From Chryseobacterium sp. ZHDP1 (GTDB lineage Bacteria; Bacteroidota; Bacteroidia; Flavobacteriales; Weeksellaceae): 64,000 nucleotides of DNA. The notes under the pieces were generated by a model, which saw only the letters and a list, made by a program, of their open reading frames with translations, did not search any database and was not told the DNA's origin. Positions within the stretch are counted from its first letter, which is position 1. The number at the start of each line of letters is the position of its first letter. The DNA lies in assembly GCF_018603435.1 (NCBI RefSeq), contig NZ_CP075682.1, positions 3,410,001 through 3,474,000 on the forward strand, written 5' to 3'. Positions 15,346 to 23,357 of this stretch are shown here, in pieces. Both the position numbers and the translations under genes were made by a program.

Positions 15346-18219
15346 ATGATTAAAAAACTATCATTAGTCTCTTTATTTACTTTACTTCCAGCGTCATACT
15401 ATTTTGCACAGACTACGGTCTCTGCCTATTTAAAAGATGCCGAAGGAAAACCCGTTGAAAGGGCAGAAGTAGATCTTAAAGGGAATGACAATGATGTAAC
15501 GGCTGACAAAATCGGATACTTCCAGTTTGTAGACCTAAAGCCGGGGCATTACCAAATTGTGATTACAAAACCGAATTACGAAACCAAAGTAATGGAGTTT
15601 GATGTAATGGACAGTGAGAAGAAAAAGGATTTAGGGACGATTACCCTATATTCTGCACTTACAAGCGCGGATCAAGGTTTAGCAATCATTGACAGTGATG
15701 GAGACGATGAGGATAGCAACAGCGGACAGGCTTCTACAGTCGGTTTACTGCAGTCATCTCAGGACATTTTCAGCAGAATCGCAGCGTTTGATTTAGGATT
15801 TTATTGGTTCCGCCCAAGAGGAATCGATGGAAGATTTGGAGAAACTATGTTAAATGGTGTTTCCATGATCAAGTCTGATAACGGTAATGTGGATTTTGGA
15901 AACTGGGGAGGACTTAACGAAATTACAAGATACCCGGAAATTTCTTCAAATCATTCACCTTCCGAATATGCATTTGGAGGAAACAGTTCTGTGGTTTATA
16001 AAAATACTAAAGCGAGTGAATATAGAAAAGGATTTCAGTTTACTCAGTCTTTAACCAACAGAAATTACAGAAACAGAACATCTCTAAGATACAGCTCAGG
16101 AATGAGTAAGAGCGGATGGGCATTTACTGCAATGGGAGCAAGAAGATGGGCGAAAGAAGGTATTCAGGAAGGAACGTTCTATGATGCTTACGGAGCTTAT
16201 TTAGGAATTGAAAAGAAATTTAACGATAAGCACACGATGACGTTCAATTTCATCGGTGCACCTTACAGAAGATCTACTGCAAGTCCAAGTACTCAGGAAG
16301 TATACAACTACAGAGGTGTTCATTACAATTCTTATTGGGGATATCAGGACGGAGAGCAGAGAAGTGAAAGAGTAAGAAAAGGATTCCAGCCGATCTTCCA
16401 GATTCAGGATTTCTGGAAAATCAATAAAAACAATACGCTTTGGACTTCTGTATCTTATCAGTTCGGAAAAGACAAAGGTTCTCGTCTGGACTGGCAGAAT
16501 GTACAGAATCCATCTCCTACATACTACAGAAATTTACCAAGTTATTACGATTCATTAGATCCTAATGCTTCTGTAACTCTTCCTACAGGAGTAACAGGAA
16601 CAACAGCTCAGCAGGCTTTTCAGGCAGCAATGAACGGATGGACTTCCAATGATCCGAACTTTACACAGCTTAACTGGGACAGATTATACCAGAGAAATAT
16701 GCAGCAGCCTGCAGGAACCTATTATGGGCAGACAGGTAAAAGAGCATTATATTATTTGGTAAACGATGTAAGTGATGATAAAATCTGGAATGCTTCTACT
16801 CACTTTGTTCACAACTTTAATGATAATACGAAATTCTTATTAAACGTATCTTATCAGAATTACCGTTCTGAGCAGTACAGAGAAGTAAACGATCTTTTAG
16901 GTGCTGATTTTGTACTGAACAGAGATCCTTTTGCTGCAACAAACCAGCCGGGAAAATCAGGATTATACAATCAGGGTGAAGAAAATGTAACGAAAAAAGT
17001 AGGTGATAAAATGACTTACGACTACATTTTCAGAAGACAGGAAGTAAAAGTAAATCCGGGTGTAAGATTCACAGCGGGAGCTTTTGATGTATTCGTATCT
17101 GCATTGGCAGGATATTCTTCTTCAAACAGAGAAGGTCTTTTCAATCATTACTTATACAAAGATTCTTATGGAAAAGGGATGGATTATAACTACTGGAACT
17201 ACGGTCTGAAAGGACAGATCGTTTACAGACTGAACGGTAGAAACTTCTTTGTTTATAACGGAGCGTATTATAATCAGGCCCCTTATCTGGAAGATTTATT
17301 TGTAAATCCAAGAGTAAACGGATCTGTAGCACCCAACGTGAAGAGCATGACGGTAAATGCAAATGACCTTAGTTATGTTATTTCTTCTCCTTTCTTAAAA
17401 CTAAGATTAACAGGTTATTTGGTTGATACAGACAATGAAACAACAGTTCAGAGATTCTTTGCAGACGGTATTCCATTAAACAGTGTGGATGCAGACGGTA
17501 ACCAGACCAATGTTCAGAGTGCTTTTGTATCTCAGGTAATGACGGATGTTAAGAAGAGAAATATGGGAGTTGAACTTGGGGTTGATGTTAAAGTGTTACC
17601 AACATTATCATTACAAGGTTTAGCAAGCATCGGACAGTATACTTATAAGAATGATCCAAAAACTTATTTTGCATCAGATGCAGTAGGTGTTTTTGCAAAC
17701 GGTCTTCCGTATGTAGATCTTGGAAAAGCATACATTAACAATTATCGTCAGGGAGGAACTCCTCAACAGGCTTACTCGGTAGGTTTCCGTTACAACAACC
17801 CGAAATACTGGTGGGTAGGTGCCAACTGGAATTATTTTGATGAAAATTATTTAGATCCTGCAGCTTTGGTGAGAACAGAATCGTTTGTTCAGAACAATGT
17901 TACCGGAACTCCATATTACGGGCTTACAGATAGTGATCTTAGAAAAGTACTTCAGCCAAACAAATTGCCTTCGTCATTCTTTCTGAATGCTAATGCAGGA
18001 AAATCTTGGGTAATCGGTAAATACTATGTCTTAATTTCTGCTACAGTTAATAATATTTTAAATAACAGAAAATATATTACAGGAGGATTTGAACAAACAA
18101 GAAATGCGGTGTATCCTACCTTCTCTCAGGATTTGAATAGAGAATACACTTTGTTTGCACCAAAATACTGGTATACTCAGGGAAGATCATATTTTGTAAA
18201 TTTACAGTTCAGATTTTAA
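15346..18219 (+). CDS. TonB-dependent outer-membrane receptor with carboxypeptidase-like N-domain
   Basis: A 957-residue outer-membrane transporter. The signal peptide ends at YFAQ. Residues ~23-110 are a carboxypeptidase-regulatory-like beta-sandwich (VSAYLKDAEGKPVERAEVDL, GYFQFVDLKPGHYQI). Residues ~125-240 are a divergent plug domain (GIDGRFGETMLNGVSM), and the remainder is a 22-strand-type barrel rich in aromatic strand ends, closing with RSYFVNLQFRF and a terminal Phe. It drives uptake of a large ligand using TonB/ExbBD energy. The next gene, 34 bases downstream, is a DUF5689 lipoprotein, which takes the place a SusD protein has in Sus-like systems. A divergent secreted EEP enzyme completes the locus. 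Confidence 0.88.
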   Translation: MIKKLSLVSLFTLLPASYYFAQTTVSAYLKDAEGKPVERAEVDLKGNDNDVTADKIGYFQFVDLKPGHYQIVITKPNYETKVMEFDVMDSEKKKDLGTITLYSALTSADQGLAIIDSDGDDEDSNSGQASTVGLLQSSQDIFSRIAAFDLGFYWFRPRGIDGRFGETMLNGVSMIKSDNGNVDFGNWGGLNEITRYPEISSNHSPSEYAFGGNSSVVYKNTKASEYRKGFQFTQSLTNRNYRNRTSLRYSSGMSKSGWAFTAMGARRWAKEGIQEGTFYDAYGAYLGIEKKFNDKHTMTFNFIGAPYRRSTASPSTQEVYNYRGVHYNSYWGYQDGEQRSERVRKGFQPIFQIQDFWKINKNNTLWTSVSYQFGKDKGSRLDWQNVQNPSPTYYRNLPSYYDSLDPNASVTLPTGVTGTTAQQAFQAAMNGWTSNDPNFTQLNWDRLYQRNMQQPAGTYYGQTGKRALYYLVNDVSDDKIWNASTHFVHNFNDNTKFLLNVSYQNYRSEQYREVNDLLGADFVLNRDPFAATNQPGKSGLYNQGEENVTKKVGDKMTYDYIFRRQEVKVNPGVRFTAGAFDVFVSALAGYSSSNREGLFNHYLYKDSYGKGMDYNYWNYGLKGQIVYRLNGRNFFVYNGAYYNQAPYLEDLFVNPRVNGSVAPNVKSMTVNANDLSYVISSPFLKLRLTGYLVDTDNETTVQRFFADGIPLNSVDADGNQTNVQSAFVSQVMTDVKKRNMGVELGVDVKVLPTLSLQGLASIGQYTYKNDPKTYFASDAVGVFANGLPYVDLGKAYINNYRQGGTPQQAYSVGFRYNNPKYWWVGANWNYFDENYLDPAALVRTESFVQNNVTGTPYYGLTDSDLRKVLQPNKLPSSFFLNANAGKSWVIGKYYVLISATVNNILNNRKYITGGFEQTRNAVYPTFSQDLNREYTLFAPKYWYTQGRSYFVNLQFRF

Positions 18220-18253
18220 TATCAATTCACTAATTATTTTAAAAATTAATAAA

Positions 18254-19645
18254 ATGACAATAAAGAAATACTTAAGTTTAGTAGCAGGAGTTGCATTTGC
18301 GGCGATTTCTATTACATCTTGTGTTCAGAAAGACGAGTGGGAAACTCCGCCAATCAAGTGTGAGAATAAATTCCCGGCTCCTACAATGACTTTGGCTGCT
18401 TTCAAAGCTCAGGCTCCTTCTACAGGATATGTTTTAATTTCAAACGACCAGATTTTTGATGGTTATGTAGTTTCTTCAGATGAAAATGGAAACTTCTATA
18501 AAACAATTTCTTTCCAGGATAAGCCGGAAAATCCGACTGCAGGTTTACAAATTGAGGTTGACAGATCCAGCAACTATGCAGATTTTCCTGTTGGTGCGCA
18601 CATCAGAATTAATGCGAAAGGTTTAAGATTAGGTTTAGACAGAGGTACTGTAAAAATCGGTTCTGTAGATCCTACGTATTCAATCGGAAGAATTCCTGCT
18701 TCTTTATTAAGCAGATATGTTTCCGGAGTTTGTAACGGGAATGGTCTTGAGGTGGTTACAATTAAACCTTTAGAATTACCAAACCTTGCTGCTGCAAAAA
18801 GTGACCAGTATATCAATACATTGGTAAAAGTTGCTAATACACAGTTTACCATTGCAGATATTTATCCTACTGCTAAAACATTTATCGATTATGTGGCAGG
18901 AGCAGGAGTAGATACAGACAGAACTTTGGAAGATGCTTCAGGAAATAGTGTAACTTTAAGAAATTCAGGTTTCTTCTCTGAAGGATCTAAAACATTACCA
19001 ACAGGAAACGGAGATATTACTTTTGTAGTAAGCCGTTATAATACAACTTGGCAGATGCTGATCAGAAATACAAATGATATTAACTTCAAAGGAACAAGAG
19101 TAGATGCTACACCGCCGAAAGGAGGAACTGCAATTACCTATTCAGGAGCTTTCCTTGAAAACTTTGAGAGTTATGCTACATCTCCGGCTAACCTTGAAGT
19201 ATTTCCTAAATATGTAAACGATCCGCTTCTAGGAAACAGATACTGGCAATTAAAAACTTTCAGCGGAAACAAATACATCCAGTTGGGAGCTAATTCAGGA
19301 ACTGGTCCTTACGTAACTTATTTTGCAGTACCTGTTGATTTTACAGCAGCAAACACACTGAAATTTGACGTAAACGTAGGATTTTTTAACGGTAATGCTT
19401 TAAAAGTATATTATACAACCAATTATACTCCTCTTGGAGATATTACTCAGGCTACCAAAACAGATATTACTTCTGCATTTACAATTCCACAGGCTCCTAC
19501 AGGTGCTTATGGAACAATTGCTCCTGCAGGAATGTACACTTTCCCGACTTCTTTAACGGGTAACGGATTTGTATTATTCGAATACACAGGAAACGGAAGT
19601 GGTGTTACCACTACAATCCAATTGGATAACATTCAGGTTCAATAA
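18254..19645 (+). CDS. DUF5689 domain surface lipoprotein with choice-of-anchor J-like C-terminal domain
   Basis: A 463-residue lipoprotein with the lipobox region ISITSC (Cys23). Residues ~45-270 are the DUF5689 region, an OB-fold-like domain (ISNDQIFDGYVVSSDENGNF, VGAHIRINAKGL, IGRIPASLLSRYV). Residues ~295-463 form a jelly-roll like the choice-of-anchor J family (AFLENFESYAT, RYWQLKTFSGNKYIQLGA, ending TIQLDNIQVQ). It is co-transcribed with the TonB receptor upstream and followed by a strong terminator. DUF5689 proteins recur beside TonB receptors and secreted nucleases in Bacteroidota, so ligand capture for that receptor is the best guess. The ligand is not proven. Confidence 0.8.
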   Translation: MTIKKYLSLVAGVAFAAISITSCVQKDEWETPPIKCENKFPAPTMTLAAFKAQAPSTGYVLISNDQIFDGYVVSSDENGNFYKTISFQDKPENPTAGLQIEVDRSSNYADFPVGAHIRINAKGLRLGLDRGTVKIGSVDPTYSIGRIPASLLSRYVSGVCNGNGLEVVTIKPLELPNLAAAKSDQYINTLVKVANTQFTIADIYPTAKTFIDYVAGAGVDTDRTLEDASGNSVTLRNSGFFSEGSKTLPTGNGDITFVVSRYNTTWQMLIRNTNDINFKGTRVDATPPKGGTAITYSGAFLENFESYATSPANLEVFPKYVNDPLLGNRYWQLKTFSGNKYIQLGANSGTGPYVTYFAVPVDFTAANTLKFDVNVGFFNGNALKVYYTTNYTPLGDITQATKTDITSAFTIPQAPTGAYGTIAPAGMYTFPTSLTGNGFVLFEYTGNGSGVTTTIQLDNIQVQ

Positions 19646-19669
19646 GAATTTTGAAAATTTAAATAGTAT

Positions 19670-19697
19670 AAAGGCTGTCTTTTTAGGCAGCCTTTTT
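19670..19697 (+). terminator. Terminator of the TonB receptor/DUF5689 operon
   Basis: AAAGGCTG (19670-19677) pairs with CAGCCTTT (19688-19695), followed by T residues. It overlaps the -7-like TATTTTTG (19697-19704) that may serve the next gene. Confidence 0.8.
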
Positions 19698-19720
19698 ATT
19701 TTTGCCAAAACTTATAGAAT

Positions 19721-20230
19721 ATGCAGTATTTTGTTTATGTTTTAGATCATACGTATACAGATGATTTCCATACAGAATCTAAAAGATTAGGATATTTTAA
19801 GAATTTAGAAGAACTGCGAAAAGTAAAGAGTAAGGCTGTTCAATTACCGGGTTTTAAAATATTTCCGGAATGCTTTGTAATTCAAAAATATATTTTAGAT
19901 AAAGTTCATTGGCAGGATGGATTTACAGAAACTATAGGAGAAACAGGACGTGATTATCTGGAATCGGGAGATGAGGTTGATGCAAGTATAGTATCGGTAA
20001 AAGAGCTGCAAATAGACTCTGTTTTTTGCCTGAGCCATACTTATACACTGAATACCTATTTGGATGATGAAAGATTTATCGGAATATTTTCAGGCTATGA
20101 AAAAGCTCAAAAGGTGATGAATGAATTAAAAAATAAATCTGGGTTTAAAGATTTCCCGGACGATTTTATTCTTGATGAAGTGGAATTAAATGCAATGCAC
20201 TGGACAACCGGATTTTATTGGGAACAATAA
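19721..20230 (+). CDS. Protein with two tandem DUF7336-like domains
   Basis: A 169-residue cytosolic protein (no signal peptide) built as an internal duplication. Residues 3-70 and 98-168 align: FVYVLDHTYTDD with FCLSHTYTLN, LGYFKNLEELRKV with IGIFSGYEKAQKV, LPGFKIFPECFVIQKYILDK with SGFKDFPDDFILDEVELN, and VHWQDGF with MHWTTGF. Single-domain homologues with this VYxLxHxY...HWxxGF pattern are annotated as DUF7336; function is unknown. A -7-like TATTTTTG lies 16 bases before the ATG, giving a very short leader. It is likely transcribed alone. Confidence 0.65.
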   Translation: MQYFVYVLDHTYTDDFHTESKRLGYFKNLEELRKVKSKAVQLPGFKIFPECFVIQKYILDKVHWQDGFTETIGETGRDYLESGDEVDASIVSVKELQIDSVFCLSHTYTLNTYLDDERFIGIFSGYEKAQKVMNELKNKSGFKDFPDDFILDEVELNAMHWTTGFYWEQ

Positions 20231-20243
20231 ATGAATATAGCTC

Positions 20244-20274
20244 AAACAAAAAACCACCGCTTTTGCGATGGTTT
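20244..20274 (-). terminator. Terminator of the DUF6702 gene
   Basis: On the minus strand AAACCATCGC pairs with GCGGTGGTTT (one G-U pair) around AAAA, followed by a U run. It also lies 20 bases after the convergent plus-strand gene and may serve both. Confidence 0.75.
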
Positions 20275-20294
20275 CGTTGTTAATTTCATTGTCT

Positions 20295-20765
20295 TTAAAA
20301 AGATACTTCATTTACCTCTTTTCCGCGTTGGAAATTCATTGTTTTCTGAATTCCCTGATACGCAATATTAACAAGGTTAATCTGCTTTGGAAAAGCACTT
20401 AAAAGGATTGTATTCTTTATTCTTAAGGTATTGATATCCGAAACGCCTCCCGTTTCAAAATATACCCATACTGTTTCTCCGCTTACCTGACTTCCCGTAA
20501 ATGTAATTGTTTTCGGTGAGCCATTGACATACACATCAAAATTATTGTTTACATACTTTTTAACTTCTGCTTCAAATCCTGCCGTATTCGGGTTAATTTT
20601 TATAGCATCGGAAATGTGATTTGTATTCATTTTTGTAGTGAACTTCAATGTTTTGCTTCCATCAATATAATCCACCTTAGTCATTGAAGAGAAAAAGTCT
20701 ACATACGTGAAACTCAATAGCACAAAAAGCGCTAAAATTCCTGATATAGATAAAATTTTTTTCAT
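20295..20765 (-). CDS. DUF6702 family exported protein
   Basis: A 156-residue protein starting at MKKILSISGILALFVLLSF, a signal peptide or N-terminal membrane anchor; eight upstream codons are also open. Features match DUF6702: a repeated-strand core with VDYIDGSKTLKFTTKM, the block IKINPNTAGFEAEVKKYVNN, FDVYVNG, VWVYFE, and the ending FPKQINLVNIAYQG. Members are small periplasmic proteins of unknown function in Bacteroidota, often near M1 peptidases, though not here. The gene lies between convergent and unrelated genes. Confidence 0.6.
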   Translation of the reverse strand: MKKILSISGILALFVLLSFTYVDFFSSMTKVDYIDGSKTLKFTTKMNTNHISDAIKINPNTAGFEAEVKKYVNNNFDVYVNGSPKTITFTGSQVSGETVWVYFETGGVSDINTLRIKNTILLSAFPKQINLVNIAYQGIQKTMNFQRGKEVNEVSF

Positions 20766-20823
20766 CTTAGATAATAAATTTACAATCATGATTGTTAGTT
20801 TTAAGTCACAAATAATATGCCAA

Positions 20824-21576
20824 TTAAAAATTCACATTTACAGAATACTTATCATAAAAAGCCTTAATGTGTGCTACCGCTTCATCTGCGCTGTCTACCA
20901 CTCTGTAAAGTTCAAGATCTTCTTCATGGATCATCTTTTCTTTCAGTAAAGTAGTTCTAAACCAGTCTAATAATCCGTTCCAGAATTCCGAACCTACCAG
21001 AACGATGGGAAATCTTCCGATTTTATTGGTTTGAATCAGCGTTAAAGCTTCCGTAAGCTCATCCAGTGTTCCAAATCCTCCCGGCATTACGATAAATCCC
21101 TGAGAATATTTTACAAACATTACCTTTCTTACAAAAAAATAATCGAAATTCATCGAATATGATTTATTGATGTAAGGATTAAAATGCTGTTCAAAAGGCA
21201 GATCAATATTTAAACCGATTGATTTTCCCTGAGTATTAAAAGCTCCTTTATTTCCTGCTTCCATAATTCCGGGACCACCTCCGGTGATAATTCCGAATCC
21301 TAGTTTTGTAATTTTCTCCGCAATTTCTACCGCCATTTTGTAGTATTTGCTTTGAGGCTTTAATCTCGCCGATCCGAAAATAGAAACACACGGACCAATT
21401 TTAGCTAGTTTTTCATAGCCGTCCACAAATTCTGCCATCACCTTGAAAACCATCCAGCTGTCTTTTGTAATGGTTTCGTCCCAGGTTTTTTGCCGGAGAC
21501 TGTTTTGTAGTTTTGTTTCGTTACTATCCAATTCAGGATTTACCAGACTTTCATCTCTCGTTCCTTCAATTCCCAT
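20824..21576 (-). CDS. LOG-family Rossmann-fold protein (nucleotide 5'-monophosphate phosphoribohydrolase-like)
   Basis: A 250-residue cytosolic protein of the LOG/YgdH-like family. The Rossmann core has VSIFGSARLKPQSKYY, FGIITGGGPGIMEAGNKGAF and the signature VMPGGFGTLDELTEAL (PGGxGTxxE). Members hydrolyse nucleoside monophosphates (cytokinin-type or purine/pyrimidine) to base plus ribose 5-phosphate; many were once mislabelled lysine decarboxylases. It starts 7 bases after the stop of the MurU-like gene (21584), so the two are probably co-transcribed. The link between the two activities is unclear. Confidence 0.85.
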   Translation of the reverse strand: MGIEGTRDESLVNPELDSNETKLQNSLRQKTWDETITKDSWMVFKVMAEFVDGYEKLAKIGPCVSIFGSARLKPQSKYYKMAVEIAEKITKLGFGIITGGGPGIMEAGNKGAFNTQGKSIGLNIDLPFEQHFNPYINKSYSMNFDYFFVRKVMFVKYSQGFIVMPGGFGTLDELTEALTLIQTNKIGRFPIVLVGSEFWNGLLDWFRTTLLKEKMIHEEDLELYRVVDSADEAVAHIKAFYDKYSVNVNF

Positions 21577-21583
21577 TGTACAA

Positions 21584-22297
21584 TTATTTAAAATGTTTTT
21601 CGGCTTCCGTTACAGATTCCGGTCTGCCGACATCAATTAAAATGCTGTCGTGCAGAAAACCATGAATATGCTCCGTCTGCATAAGATCCAGATATTCTTC
21701 CATTACAGAAAATTTACCTGTTCTTTTTATCTTTTCAAAGATAACGGGATTAATACAATGAACACCACTGAAAGCCAGAGCTTTAAATCCCTTGTTAAAC
21801 TCAGCAAGTCTCTGTTCGCCGGTCTGTACATTCAGCCAGCCTCTTAACACCATATCATCATTGAAAAGCAGTTTTCTCGAACTCTCTCTGTCCGATACAG
21901 CTAAAGTAGCAAAATCTTTTATCTTTTTATGGTATTTTACAAATTCTGTGATATTAATATTGGTAAGAATATCTGCATTCATGATTAGAAAGTCTTCCCC
22001 ATGATCGAGAAATTTTCTTGCAAAAACCAAGCCGCCGCCAGTTTCCAGCAGTTCTTCTCTTTCGTCCGATATTTCAATTTTACATCCGAAGTTATCATTC
22101 AGCTTTAAAAAATCAACTATTTGATTTCCAAAATGATGAATGTTGATGACAAAATCGTTGATTCCGAAATTTTTTAAATATTTAATATTTCTTTCCAGAA
22201 GCGGAATCTCATTCACTTTTGCCAAAGCTTTCGGATGATGGTCGGTAAATGGCTTTAATCGGGTTCCTTTTCCGGCTGCGAAAATAAGTGCTTTCAT
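21584..22297 (-). CDS. murU: Sugar-1-phosphate nucleotidyltransferase, MurU-like
   Basis: A 237-residue nucleotidyltransferase. The N-terminal AAGKGTRLKPFTDHHPKALAK is the nucleotide-binding signature. Further blocks are PLLERNIKYLKNFGINDFVI, ELLETGGGLVFARKFL and FLIMNADILTNINI (metal-binding Asp in NAD); the C-terminus is short, as in MurU (MurNAc-1-phosphate uridylyltransferase) rather than the longer GlmU or RmlA. An AmgK-like sugar kinase is encoded 1 kb upstream on the same strand; AmgK and MurU act in sequence in the anhydromuropeptide recycling route of pseudomonads. The symbol is offered on that basis; mannose- or heptose-1-phosphate transfer is an alternative. Confidence 0.7.
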   Translation of the reverse strand: MKALIFAAGKGTRLKPFTDHHPKALAKVNEIPLLERNIKYLKNFGINDFVINIHHFGNQIVDFLKLNDNFGCKIEISDEREELLETGGGLVFARKFLDHGEDFLIMNADILTNINITEFVKYHKKIKDFATLAVSDRESSRKLLFNDDMVLRGWLNVQTGEQRLAEFNKGFKALAFSGVHCINPVIFEKIKRTGKFSVMEEYLDLMQTEHIHGFLHDSILIDVGRPESVTEAEKHFK

Positions 22298-22308
22298 TTT
22301 TTTATGGG

Positions 22309-22416
22309 TAATGAGTAATTGGTGATGAGTAATAAAATGACCGTGTTTAAATTAAAAACAATAAGTAATAAAATATCAACGAATTTAAAATATTACTTAT
22401 TGCACATTACTCATTA
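22309..22416. repeat. Nested inverted repeats between the RapZ-C and MurU-like genes
   Basis: The outer arms TAATGAGTAAT (22309-22319) and ATTACTCATTA (22406-22416) are perfect complements. The inner arms CAATAAGTAATA (22359-22370) and TATTACTTATTG (22391-22402) are also perfect. A variant GATGAGTAAT lies at 22324-22333. The structure fills nearly the whole gap and touches the stop codon of the RapZ-C gene. It could be an mRNA hairpin or a decayed repeat element. Confidence 0.5.
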
Positions 22417-22824
22417 CTTATGATTAAGTTGATGCTGTTCGTCATGATGAAGGCTGATTTCAACTTTTTCACCATACTTTTCTTCAATGAAATGAGCGAT
22501 TTTTATCGCAGAATAAACCGATCTGTGTTGCCCTCCTGTACAGCCGAAATTGATCTGAAGATTTTCAAAACCTCTTTCCAGATAATTATCAATATTAATG
22601 GAAATAAGATTTTTAATTAATTCCAGAAATTTAGGCATTTCAGTTTTTGTTTCCAGATATTCCTGAACGCCGATGTCATTTCCGGTCTGGCTTTTATATT
22701 CTTCCACTCTTCCGGGATTCAGGATTCCGCGGCAGTCGAACGTAAAACCGCCTCCGTTTCCTGTTTCATCCTTTGGAATTCCTCCTTTTTTATACGAAAA
22801 ACTGTGTATGTCGATGTGTAGCAT
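22414..22824 (-). CDS. Stand-alone RapZ C-terminal domain protein
   Basis: A 136-residue protein matching only the C-terminal half of RNase adapter RapZ (YvcJ): HSFSYKKGGIP (counterpart of SFGFKYG), FTFDCRGILNPG (FDVRFLPNP) and the hallmark INFGCTGGQHRSVYSAIKIA. The N-terminal P-loop kinase-like domain of full RapZ is absent, with no frame remnant upstream. In E. coli this C-terminal domain binds glucosamine-6-phosphate and the sRNA GlmZ. Its place between a MurU-like transferase and an AmgK-like kinase suggests amino-sugar sensing or chemistry (inference). RNA-based control is not implied, because Glm sRNAs are unknown in Bacteroidota. Confidence 0.8.
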   Translation of the reverse strand: MLHIDIHSFSYKKGGIPKDETGNGGGFTFDCRGILNPGRVEEYKSQTGNDIGVQEYLETKTEMPKFLELIKNLISINIDNYLERGFENLQINFGCTGGQHRSVYSAIKIAHFIEEKYGEKVEISLHHDEQHQLNHK

Positions 22825-22917
22825 TTTTTTAATTTTATAATTATTTATTTATTCTTAAACCGTTAAGATTTATATTTAAGAAGTAAAGTTTATTTAAGAT
22901 TTTGATAAATCAAAATT

Positions 22918-23322
22918 TTAGTTTGGGAGTTCTTTAAAGTACTCATTAATAAAAGGTTTTAAAGATTTGGTTATATTATCGGTAAAGAAATTTATTAATA
23001 AACCCTGAGGCTTTTTCAAAACTTTCATATAAGTTAATAACTGAGCTTCGTGTATAGGCAAAATTTCTTCAATTGCTTTTAATTCTACAACAATAGTATC
23101 ATTTACGAGCAGATCAACAACCAGTTTTGTTTTAATATCAACTCCTTCATAATTAATGGTTGTATAAAGTTGTTGTTTTACATCATATCCATTTTTAATG
23201 AGTTCAATTTTTAAACATTCTTCATAAATACTTTCAAGTAAGCCGGGTCCAAGTGTTTTGTGAACTTTTATTGCAAAACCGGTAATTTCATAAGATAATT
23301 GTGTGATTTCTTTTTTCGTCAT
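22918..23322 (-). CDS. GxxExxY family protein (PD-(D/E)XK nuclease-like fold)
   Basis: A 134-residue protein with the namesake block GPGLLESIYEECLKIEL and the nuclease-fold core VVDLLVNDTIVVELKAIEEI (Asp...Glu-x-Lys), then HEAQLLTYMKVL and PQGLLINF. The family is widespread in Bacteroidota, often in clusters of near-identical copies; function is unknown. The Asp/ELK pattern is consistent with, but does not prove, nuclease activity. It lies between the RapZ-C and AmgK-like genes with modest gaps (93 and 35 bases) and may be an insertion into an otherwise functional cluster. Confidence 0.8.
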   Translation of the reverse strand: MTKKEITQLSYEITGFAIKVHKTLGPGLLESIYEECLKIELIKNGYDVKQQLYTTINYEGVDIKTKLVVDLLVNDTIVVELKAIEEILPIHEAQLLTYMKVLKKPQGLLINFFTDNITKSLKPFINEYFKELPN

Positions 23323-23357
23323 AACACTTAACGATGCTTAACTTCTTAAATATATTC

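Noticed and set aside
15346..19645. SusC/SusD glycan-uptake pair
   Set aside because: The second protein is a DUF5689 lipoprotein with a jelly-roll end, not the helical SusD fold, and the receptor plug is atypical.
20824..21576. Lysine decarboxylase
   Set aside because: PGGxGTxxE marks the LOG family; the decarboxylase name is a historical mislabel.
22309..22416. Possible CRISPR-like or tandem repeat because of recurring TAATGAGTAAT words
   Set aside because: Copies are inverted and nested, not regularly spaced direct repeats, and no cas gene is present.
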